A stretch of DNA of 5,609 nt from Deltaproteobacteria bacterium. Its GTDB lineage: Bacteria > Desulfobacterota > Desulfobulbia > Desulfobulbales > BM004. The notes under the pieces are model-generated. The model had not been told where the DNA came from. It worked only from the letters and a program-made list of their open reading frames with translations, and made no database searches. This document shows positions 1 to 5,019 of this stretch, piece after piece. Made by a program: the position numbers and the translations under genes. Within the stretch, counting starts at the first letter, position 1; each line of letters begins with the position of its first letter. Location: positions 562,472 to 568,080 of the forward strand of contig CP070776.1 of the NCBI GenBank assembly GCA_020346205.1, read 5' to 3'.

Positions 1-1497
1 TTCGGCCACAAGGGAAATATTGCGCAGTTCAACCAGGTCTGGGGTTAGGAGATAGTCCCTGAAATGATGAGCAATTTCACGCAGTATGGGAGCCAGGCGT
101 TTTTTTACGAGCCCCAGGCGTCTTTCGCTCCGCACGATCCCGACATAGTTCCACATGAGGCGGCGTATCTGGTCCCAGTTATGGCTGACCAGAACATTTT
201 CATTAATCATTTTTGCCTTGCCGCTTGACCATTCCGGTGACTCATGAAAAGGAGTATTTAAAATATCTTTTTTATCCTGCTCACATTGCAAATAGGCCTG
301 GTGGGCAAAAACAACGGCCTCAAGCAGGGAGTTGCTGGCCAGGCGATTGCCGCCATGCAGGCCGGTACAGGCTGTCTCTCCAAGGGCATAGAGATTTTCA
401 ATGTTTGTCCTACCCCACATATCACTCATTACCCCGCCACACATGTAATGGGCTGCCGGGACAACCGGGATCGGCTCCTTGGTGATATCTATACCAAGGG
501 AAAGACAGGTGTTGTAAATTGTGGGAAAGCGGTTTTTTATAAAGTCCGCGTCCTTGTGACTGATGTCAAGATAGACACAGTCGTCACCACTTGCTTTCAT
601 TTCAGTATCTATTGCCCTGGCAACCATATCTCTGGTAGCAAGATCTCCCCGCGGGTCATGCTTCTCCATGAAATGAACCCCTCTTTTATCAATTAATCTA
701 CCTCCTTCACCGCGGACTGCTTCTGAAATGAGGAAATTTTTTGTTTTAGGGTGATAAAGACATGTCGGATGAAACTGTACAAACTCGAGGTTCCCGACAT
801 TGGCGCCAGCCCTGTAGGCCATGGCAATTCCGTCACCAGTGGCTATATCAGGATTTGTTGTATACAGATACACCTTGCCGCAGCCACCTGAGCAGAGCAC
901 AGTTACCTTGGCCCGCCAATTATCAATTTCGCCGCTATTTCGGTCAAGGACATAGGCGCCTAGGCAGCGGTCATCAAAACGGCTGTCAGATGCCTTTATG
1001 CCAGCTTTTGACCCGATCAACAGGTCCACGGCAAGGTGGTTCTCAAGTAATCGAATGTTGGAATTTTCTGCAACCTGATGCAGCAGGGCGTTTTCAATTT
1101 CTCTGCCGGTAAGGTCTAGGGCATGAGCTATACGGCGCGCTGAGTGACCACCCTCCCTTCCCAGGTCAAGATGGGAGGCATCCTGCTCTTTGGTCATGAA
1201 GTGAACTCCAATATCAAGCAGTTCCTGCACGCGGGCTGGTCCGTTTTCAACAACCATACGGACAACATCTTCCTTGCAAAGTCCTGCTCCGGAACGCAGC
1301 GTGTCTTCAATATGTAAGTCAAATGAGTCATCGTCGGAGAGAACAGCTGCAATTCCACCCTGGGCAAGATTGGTTGCGGTATCAACTTTTGCTTTCTTGG
1401 TAACAATGGTGACCTGGCCTATTTTTGCTGCTTTTAAGGCAAATGAGAGCCCGGAAATGCCGGTTCCGATTACCAGAAAGTCTGTTGAAAATGCCAT
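1..1497 (-). CDS. nadB: L-aspartate oxidase, C-terminus missing at the window edge
   Basis: This flavoenzyme oxidises L-aspartate to iminoaspartate, which quinolinate synthase NadA uses in the first committed steps of de novo NAD synthesis. It acts in the cytosol, and in anaerobes fumarate can replace oxygen as electron acceptor. The 499 visible residues follow the family from end to end: FAD dinucleotide motif GTGISG (11-16), NLAQGGIAA (43-51), REGGHSARR (114-122; this Glu corresponds to the substrate-selecting Glu121 of E. coli NadB), SGGCGKVY (203-210), FHPTCLYHP (242-250), EAVRGEGG (259-266), RDMVARAI (289-296), HYMCGGV (350-356) and GLHGGNRLASNSLLEA (379-394). The helical C-terminal domain has begun (SERRLGLVKKRL, 457-468). 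Known NadB proteins are about 530-540 residues, so roughly 30-40 are lost. The ATG at 1497-1495 gives the standard N-terminus and has a GGGG Shine-Dalgarno element 8 bases upstream. It diverges from the thiamine-binding gene. No frameshift or stop interrupts it. Identification is very secure. Confidence 0.96.
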   Translation of the reverse strand, partial: MAFSTDFLVIGTGISGLSFALKAAKIGQVTIVTKKAKVDTATNLAQGGIAAVLSDDDSFDLHIEDTLRSGAGLCKEDVVRMVVENGPARVQELLDIGVHFMTKEQDASHLDLGREGGHSARRIAHALDLTGREIENALLHQVAENSNIRLLENHLAVDLLIGSKAGIKASDSRFDDRCLGAYVLDRNSGEIDNWRAKVTVLCSGGCGKVYLYTTNPDIATGDGIAMAYRAGANVGNLEFVQFHPTCLYHPKTKNFLISEAVRGEGGRLIDKRGVHFMEKHDPRGDLATRDMVARAIDTEMKASGDDCVYLDISHKDADFIKNRFPTIYNTCLSLGIDITKEPIPVVPAAHYMCGGVMSDMWGRTNIENLYALGETACTGLHGGNRLASNSLLEAVVFAHQAYLQCEQDKKDILNTPFHESPEWSSGKAKMINENVLVSHNWDQIRRLMWNYVGIVRSERRLGLVKKRLAPILREIAHHFRDYLLTPDLVELRNISLVAE

Positions 1498-1590
1498 AAT
1501 ATATACCCCAAATTGTATGGAAGTAGTAAATTGTGCCTTAGTAGTTTTTCTCTAACATTGTAGGCTGATAAAATCAAAAGGATTAAATAG

Positions 1591-1606
1591 ATATTCTACT
1601 GAATAT
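1591..1606. promoter_or_regulatory. Inverted repeat ATATTC-tact-GAATAT, possible operator
   Basis: Two perfect 6-base arms (1591-1596 and 1601-1606) flank a 4-base spacer, and the right arm lies within the palindrome GAATATTC (1601-1608). The site sits midway between the divergent starts of nadB and the thiamine-binding gene, where a dimeric repressor could act on either or both. The arms are AT-only except for one C/G pair, so chance occurrence in an AT-rich spacer is quite possible. I do not match it to any known NAD or thiamine regulator. Confidence 0.25.
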
Positions 1607-1707
1607 TCTCGTGAAGTTGCCCTGTAATGCTTCTTGTTCCTTGCATTTTTATTCAGCCGTTATAAAGTGATTTTTTGGAAGACCAACATGGATGACCAAT
1701 TGTTTAC

Positions 1708-1712
1708 AGGAG
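1708..1712 (+). promoter_or_regulatory. Shine-Dalgarno site that fixes the start at 1718
   Basis: AGGAG lies 5 bases before the ATG at 1718. It is the strongest ribosome binding site in the window. The frame is open from an ATG at 1634, which would add 28 residues, but that upstream ATG lacks a comparable site and the extra residues do not resemble the family's N-terminus. Confidence 0.8.
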
Positions 1713-1717
1713 ATAAA

Positions 1718-2032
1718 ATGGCTTTAATGCACCTTGCAATTATACCGCTTGGTACCAGTTCAACTAGTGTGGGTGAGTATGTTGCAGATATTCAGAGTGT
1801 CCTTGATGAATCCGGTTTTCCCTACAAACTTACAGACATGGGTACAATTATTGAGGGAAGCAGCAAAGAACTCCTTGAACTTGCAGCGCAATTGTCTGAG
1901 ATGCCTTTTAGCAAAGGTGTTCAAAGGGTTGTGACACAAATAAGTTTAGATGACCGCAGGGATAAAAAAATAGCAATTGGAGATAAAGTTACCTCTGTTG
2001 CCGGTAAGCTGAAAAATAGAAATCAGGTATAG
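1718..2032 (+). CDS. MTH1187/YkoF-type thiamine-binding protein (DUF77 family)
   Basis: This 104-residue cytosolic protein belongs to the small MTH1187 family (Pfam Thiamine_BP, formerly DUF77), ferredoxin-like folds that bind thiamine or related pyrimidines; the physiological role is poorly known. Family hallmarks seen are IIPLGTSSTSVGEYVA (8-23), a helix and strand leading into YKLTDMGTIIEG (36-47), GVQRVVTQISLDDRRDKK (67-84) and a C-terminal KVTSVAGKL (90-98). Length matches the usual 95-105 residues. The ATG at 1718 is chosen over an in-frame ATG at 1634 because of the AGGAG site and the family-typical N-terminus MALMHLAIIP. It is the first gene of a compact plus-strand set, with 5 bases between its TAG and the next ATG. 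Fold and family are secure. The ligand is inferred from the family, and a link to the redox genes downstream is suggested only by proximity. Confidence 0.88.
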   Translation: MALMHLAIIPLGTSSTSVGEYVADIQSVLDESGFPYKLTDMGTIIEGSSKELLELAAQLSEMPFSKGVQRVVTQISLDDRRDKKIAIGDKVTSVAGKLKNRNQV

Positions 2033-2037
2033 AGATA

Positions 2038-2202
2038 ATGAGTTCTGAAAGTAAAAAGAAATCCAAGCGTGTACGGGTGGCGCCTTTTATCACCATCATG
2101 ATTTTTCTCATCATGGGGATTGTCGGCATTATGACAGGTGAAGTCGGCAGGGTTTTGGAGCAGGCAGTCCAGGTCTGCTTGAGCTGCATTGGCATAGGAT
2201 AA
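2038..2202 (+). CDS. Small single-span membrane protein with C-terminal CXXC (CD1871A-like)
   Basis: This 54-residue protein has three parts. The N-terminus is strongly basic (SKKKSKRVRV, 5-14), one hydrophobic span follows (about 15-32, APFITIMIFLIMGIVGIM), and then a short segment, GEVGRVLEQAVQVCLSCIGIG (34-54), ends in C47-L-S-C50 followed by IGIG. The basic side should stay in the cytoplasm, placing the CXXC outside. It starts 5 bases after the thiamine-binding gene and stops 3 bases before the polyferredoxin gene, so it is almost certainly co-expressed with the latter. The pattern (short, one span, GEV near the span, CLxCIGIG at the end) matches what I remember of the CD1871A family of CXXC peptides found next to 4Fe-4S proteins; that assignment is from memory. 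Its function is unknown. The CXXC could bind metal, form a redox-active disulfide or contact the polyferredoxin. Its ribosome binding site is weak (AGAG), which suggests coupling to the gene before it. Confidence 0.82.
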   Translation: MSSESKKKSKRVRVAPFITIMIFLIMGIVGIMTGEVGRVLEQAVQVCLSCIGIG

Positions 2203-2205
2203 ACC

Positions 2206-3114
2206 ATGGAAGTTGTCAGAAAGTGGATTCAGACCATTATGGCCCTTCTGGTGAACGGTTCATGGTCGTTTCCTTATACCCGCACAATATACCAGGGGCC
2301 CTTGAAAGTTGTCTGTTCGCCGGGACTAAACTGTTATTCCTGCCCTGCAGCAACGACATATTGCCCCATAGGCTCTCTGCAGCAGTTGATGGCCGGCATA
2401 AGGATTGCCCTGGAGAACGGGCAGAACTTTTTTGGTCTTTATGTAGTCGGAACCATGGGAGTGCTGGGAGGGACTTTTGGGCGTCTTATTTGCGGATGGG
2501 CCTGTCCTTTTGGCCTAATACAGGAGTTGCTGCACAAAATTCCTTCTAAGAAATTCAGCATTCCTCAAAAACTCAATTATATCAAATACGGATTTTTACT
2601 TATCTTTGTCATTCTTTTACCCTTGGTAGTTGTTGATGATTTCGGCTATGGCCAGCTCTGGTTCTGCAAGTATGTCTGTCCAGCGGGGACACTTGAGGCC
2701 GGGTTGCCCATGCTAATGCTGCAGCCTGCTTTAAGCCAGACAATTGGTCTGGTTTTTTACAACAAGGTTACCATAATGGTAGGCTTTATAATCTGGAGTA
2801 TCCTTGCCAGCAGGCCATTCTGCAGAACCACCTGTCCGCTGGGGGCATTTTATGCATTATTCAAAAAGCTCAAGCTGGTGAAGCTCAGACTTATAGAAGA
2901 AAATTGCACCAAGTGCGAAGCGTGCCACTCTGTCTGCCCCATGGGAGTAAAATTCAATGAATCGCCGGAAGATGCAGAATGCATTTCCTGCCTGAAATGT
3001 ATGGATAAGGCATGTCAATATGGTGCAATTACTGTTGAAATAGCAGGCCTGCCATTAGGTAATAAAGGGGAAGGTAATATACAGAAGCCGGAACAGGGTG
3101 GCGTGGCAATTTAA
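2206..3114 (+). CDS. NapH-like membrane polyferredoxin (4Fe-4S binding protein)
   Basis: This 302-residue integral membrane iron-sulfur protein is related to NapH/MauN/YccM, which move electrons at the cytoplasmic membrane. Order of features: a hydrophobic N-terminus (7-20); a cysteine cluster C37-x5-C43-x2-C46-x6-C53; a span at about 75-95 ending in C96GWAC100P; a span at about 126-143; C154KYVC158P; a span at about 180-200; C206RTTC210P; then a soluble ferredoxin tail with C234-C237-C240-C244P and C259-C262-C265-C270. That makes 18 cysteines, with three CxxxCP motifs. The second tail cluster has four residues before its last Cys, not the usual three, and that Cys is not followed by Pro (CMDKACQYGAI). 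The ATG at 2206 follows the previous stop by 3 bases, with AGGA 6 bases upstream. The electron donor and acceptor cannot be read from sequence. No NapG, NapF or NosR partner is in view, so a role in nitrate reduction or N2O reduction is not supported. Confidence 0.9.
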   Translation: MEVVRKWIQTIMALLVNGSWSFPYTRTIYQGPLKVVCSPGLNCYSCPAATTYCPIGSLQQLMAGIRIALENGQNFFGLYVVGTMGVLGGTFGRLICGWACPFGLIQELLHKIPSKKFSIPQKLNYIKYGFLLIFVILLPLVVVDDFGYGQLWFCKYVCPAGTLEAGLPMLMLQPALSQTIGLVFYNKVTIMVGFIIWSILASRPFCRTTCPLGAFYALFKKLKLVKLRLIEENCTKCEACHSVCPMGVKFNESPEDAECISCLKCMDKACQYGAITVEIAGLPLGNKGEGNIQKPEQGGVAI

Positions 3115-3177
3115 AATATGGCTGCGATTTCAAAAAGGTAAATATGTGTCCAGAATGGAAACAATCCTAAAGATTTA

Positions 3178-3669
3178 ATGTATAGAATCAATCTAAAAGG
3201 CAATATAAAAAGAATTTCCTGGATGTTGCCACTGTTGCTTTTGATGGCATGGTCAATGTGTGGTCAGGCAGCAGGCATAACCATGGTCAGTGTGGCTGGA
3301 GAAAAGGTCAACCTTCGCAAAGGGCCCTCTACCCAGTATCCTATCATATGGGAACTGGGAAAGGGTTTTCCTTTAAGGGTTATAAGCTCCAAGGGTAATT
3401 GGCTTAAGGTCTCAGATTTTGAAAGTGATGTGGGATGGATTTATAAAAAACTGGTCTCCAGAAAGCCGCACCTGATTGTCAAAACAAATAAAAACAGCAG
3501 GGCCAGAATAAATATCAGAAGCGGCCCTGGAACAAAGTATAAAATAGTTGGCAAGGCCGAGTATGGTGTTGTGTTTGAGACTCTACAAAGGGGTGACGGC
3601 TGGGTTAAGGTAAGGCATGAGACCGGCCTAACCGGATGGGTCAAGCGCAGTCTACTCTGGGGCTGGTAA
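3178..3669 (+). CDS. Exported protein with two bacterial SH3 domains
   Basis: This 163-residue protein has a classical signal peptide: basic MYRINLKGNIKRIS (1-14), hydrophobic WMLPLLLLMAW (15-25), and probable cleavage near GQA-AG (29-33). C28 is not in a good lipobox (Met precedes it), so I expect a soluble periplasmic protein and not a lipoprotein. Two SH3b repeats follow: VNLRKGPSTQYPII (44-57) to GWIYKKLV (86-93), and INIRSGPGTKYKIV (111-124) to GWVKRSLLWGW (153-163). Such domains usually bind cell-wall peptides or proteins; there is no catalytic domain. The ATG at 3178 has no strong ribosome binding site, and an in-frame TAA at 3139-3141 with no intervening ATG limits upstream extension. 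A GTG, TTG or internal ATG (M16, base 3223) start is less likely because the basic signal region would be lost or altered. It lies 63 bases after the polyferredoxin and is probably in the same operon. Its role is unknown. Confidence 0.85.
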   Translation: MYRINLKGNIKRISWMLPLLLLMAWSMCGQAAGITMVSVAGEKVNLRKGPSTQYPIIWELGKGFPLRVISSKGNWLKVSDFESDVGWIYKKLVSRKPHLIVKTNKNSRARINIRSGPGTKYKIVGKAEYGVVFETLQRGDGWVKVRHETGLTGWVKRSLLWGW

Positions 3670-3694
3670 TGTTCTTTTAAAATAAGATTACAGG

Positions 3695-4810
3695 TTAGTT
3701 CAAAAGCTTTTCTAACTCTTCAAACTTCCTTTTCTGCGCTATAGCAACTTCTCTGTTTACAAGAAAGCCCATATAGGTGTTGAGGCCCCTTTTTAAAGCA
3801 AGATCATCCTGGACAGCCTTTTGAAGTCCTTTCACTGCAATAGCAAGGGCAAAAGGCAGCGTTACGTTTGTCAGGGCAAAGGTAGATGTCCTTGGAACAG
3901 CTCCAGGCATGTTGGCAACACAGTAATGGATTATACCTTCAACTTCATAAACAGGATCTGAATGGGTGGTGGGCCTTGCGGTTTCTATACAGCCTCCCTG
4001 GTCAATTGATACATCGACAAGCACAGAACCTTTTTGCATAAGTGAGAGCATTTCCCGGGTGATCAACTTGGGGGCTGCTGCCCCCGGTACAAGAACAGCG
4101 CCAATAACCAGGTCAGCCCGGCTGATTTCCTCGGCAATATTTTCCCTGCTGGAAAGTTTGGTTCTTATTTTCCCTGAAAAAGTTTTTTCTAGAGAAGCCA
4201 GGCGTGAAGAGTTTCTTCCCATTACTGTAACAGAGGCACCAAGGCCTACTGCCATCTGGGCCGCATTGGTTCCTACGGTGCCGCTGCCCAGGATAACAAC
4301 ATGTCCGGGTTCGACCCCGGCAACTCCGCCGAGCAACACACCCCTGCCGCCAGCCTCTTTTTCAAGATAGTGAGCACCTACCTGGATAGACATGCGACCT
4401 GCAACCTCGCTCATTGGAGCAAGCAGTGGCAAGGATTCGTTATCTAGGCTCACAGTTTCATAGGCTATTGCTGTGACTTTTTTGTCGAGCAACACCTGGG
4501 TCAATTCCGGCAATGGTGCAAGATGCAGATACGTAAAAAGAATCAATCCCTCCCTCATGTAGCCATATTCCTGCTCCAGGGGCTCCTTGACCTTCATGAC
4601 CAGGTCAGCCTCGCTGTAAACTGCTGCACTGTCTTTAAGCAGCTTAGCTCCAGCAGCTACAAACTCCTGGTCAAGTATGCCGCTGCCGGACCCTGCTCCA
4701 GTTTCAATGAGAACACTATGGCCCGCATCGATAAATTTTCTGACGCCGGCTGGCACAATCCCGACACGGAACTCTTTGTCTTTTATCTCCCTTGGGACAC
4801 CAATGATCAT
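3695..4810 (-). CDS. ald: Alanine dehydrogenase, with Gly at the usual coenzyme-selecting Asp
   Basis: This 371-residue cytosolic enzyme catalyses reversible deamination of L-alanine to pyruvate and ammonia with a nicotinamide coenzyme. Length and numbering match the Mycobacterium tuberculosis and Bacillus enzymes. Pyruvate-site and catalytic residues are present at the standard positions: R15 (FRVGIVP), K75 (MKVKEP), H96 (YLHLA) and D270 (VSIDQGG). The Rossmann motif is GSGTVG (175-180), after GVAGVEPGHVVIL. The family signature regions PREIKDKEFRVG (6-17) and APMSEVAGRMS (131-141) are intact. The unusual point is the end of the second Rossmann strand, which reads VTVMGRNSSR (194-203): the Asp normally at 198, which binds the adenosine ribose of NAD, is Gly, followed by Arg. 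The ATG at 4810-4808 gives the canonical MIIGVPREIK start, with a weak AGCGAG site upstream. It converges with the SH3 gene (25-base gap) and diverges from serA. Function is secure; coenzyme preference is open. Confidence 0.96.
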   Translation of the reverse strand: MIIGVPREIKDKEFRVGIVPAGVRKFIDAGHSVLIETGAGSGSGILDQEFVAAGAKLLKDSAAVYSEADLVMKVKEPLEQEYGYMREGLILFTYLHLAPLPELTQVLLDKKVTAIAYETVSLDNESLPLLAPMSEVAGRMSIQVGAHYLEKEAGGRGVLLGGVAGVEPGHVVILGSGTVGTNAAQMAVGLGASVTVMGRNSSRLASLEKTFSGKIRTKLSSRENIAEEISRADLVIGAVLVPGAAAPKLITREMLSLMQKGSVLVDVSIDQGGCIETARPTTHSDPVYEVEGIIHYCVANMPGAVPRTSTFALTNVTLPFALAIAVKGLQKAVQDDLALKRGLNTYMGFLVNREVAIAQKRKFEELEKLLN

Positions 4811-4890
4811 GTGAACTCGCTGTAAAAGTTAATAAATGAACCAGTAACGCAGTCTATTGGCCTGATTGTAAGTTAGTCTATACCAGCAAA

Positions 4891-4907
4891 ACTTGACAAC
4901 TTCTTTC
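4891..4907 (+). repeat. Direct repeat copy 1 (ACTTGACAACT), upstream of serA
   Basis: Bases 4891-4907 match 4981-4997 at 14 of 17 positions, including the first 11 in a row. The copies are exactly 90 bases apart. This copy includes a consensus -35-like TTGACA and is itself a near-palindrome (AACTTG-A-CAACTT, one mismatch), so it could be a promoter element or a protein-binding site. Confidence 0.45.
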
Positions 4908-4946
4908 TGGCATGATTTTCGAAAAAGGTGACACCTGCCAAGAAAG
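4903..4946 (+). promoter_or_regulatory. Imperfect stem-loop in the serA upstream region
   Basis: CTTTCTGGCA (4903-4912) pairs with TGCCAAGAAAG (4936-4946) as ten base pairs with one bulged A. The 23-base loop contains the palindrome TTTTCGAAAA. Four T residues (4947-4950) follow the right arm, so in the plus direction it could act as a weak terminator or attenuator. Only half the pairs are G-C and the T-run is short. It may equally be a DNA-level operator between the divergent genes. Confidence 0.35.
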
Positions 4947-4980
4947 TTTTAACCTGTCAGTATCCCTTTTGGGAGCTTGT

Positions 4981-4997
4981 ACTTGACAACTGCCTTC
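4981..4997 (+). repeat. Direct repeat copy 2 (ACTTGACAACT), adjacent to serA
   Basis: This is the second copy of the element at 4891-4907, ending 22 bases before the serA ATG. If its TTGACA (4983-4988) were a working -35, transcription would begin at about the serA start codon and the mRNA would be nearly leaderless. The sequence at the expected -10 (around 5006) is a poor match, so a regulatory site is as plausible as a promoter. Confidence 0.4.
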
Positions 4998-5019
4998 AAT
5001 CCAGGTAATCCGAATAGAA

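Larger units (their letters stand above)
1498..1717. other. Divergent intergenic region between nadB and the thiamine-binding gene
   Basis: These 220 bases separate two divergent genes and must hold both promoters. The region is AT-rich. On the plus strand TATAAA at 1661-1666 is a fair -10 hexamer, but no good -35 lies at 16-18 bases (TTGCAT at 1641-1646 is only 14 bases away), so the promoter call is weak. On the minus strand TACAAT (about 1557-1562) could serve nadB, again without a convincing -35. An inverted repeat at 1591-1606 is listed separately. A reading frame open from 1634 overlaps the right part, but I do not consider it coding upstream of 1718. No riboswitch was recognised; in particular I saw no THI-box (TPP riboswitch) core. 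Confidence 0.5.
4811..5019. other. Divergent intergenic region between ald and serA
   Basis: These 209 bases must contain the promoters of two divergent amino-acid metabolism genes. They hold a direct repeat of ACTTGACAACT, an imperfect stem-loop (both listed separately), an odd-centred palindrome AGGTG-A-CACCT (4926-4936), a perfect TTTTCGAAAA (4916-4925) and a short TCCC-tttt-GGGA (4963-4974). TTGACA occurs at 4893-4898 and 4983-4988. Neither has a clear TATAAT partner at 16-18 bases, so I do not call a firm promoter. No T-box (no GGGTGG antiterminator core) or other known riboswitch was recognised. Confidence 0.5.

Noticed and set aside
213..1555. Several plus-strand open frames (213-485, 286-696, 762-1112, 1274-1555) opposite nadB
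   Set aside because: They lie antisense to a continuous, well conserved NadB reading frame; their translations show no recognisable domain.
1989..2207. Minus-strand 72-residue frame opposite the CXXC peptide gene
   Set aside because: The plus-strand small gene fits the operon spacing and has a coherent basic-span-CXXC layout, while the antisense frame has no such support.
2206..3114. Assignment of the polyferredoxin as NapH, NosR or YccM proper
   Set aside because: No Nap, Nos or FMN-binding partner is present, and the cysteine pattern differs, so a specific gene symbol would be unsupported.
3118..3178. Three tiny frames (MAAISKR, MCPEWKQS, METILKI) between the polyferredoxin and SH3 genes, the last overlapping the SH3 start as TAATG
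   Set aside because: Frames of 7-8 codons are expected by chance here; no attenuation signal such as repeated codons or a downstream hairpin is seen.
3256..3264. C28 of the SH3 protein as a lipoprotein cysteine
   Set aside because: The residue before it is Met and the preceding residues do not form a lipobox; a signal peptidase I site just after it is more likely.
3694..3716. GTTAG...AAAAGCTTTT...CTAAC inverted repeat at the convergent ends, considered as a terminator
   Set aside because: It overlaps the last codons of ald, the arms are short and AT-rich, the centre has no proper loop, and no T-run follows directly in either direction.
3966..4825. Plus-strand frames 3966-4370 and 4523-4825
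   Set aside because: They are antisense shadows of alanine dehydrogenase, whose family motifs are intact throughout.
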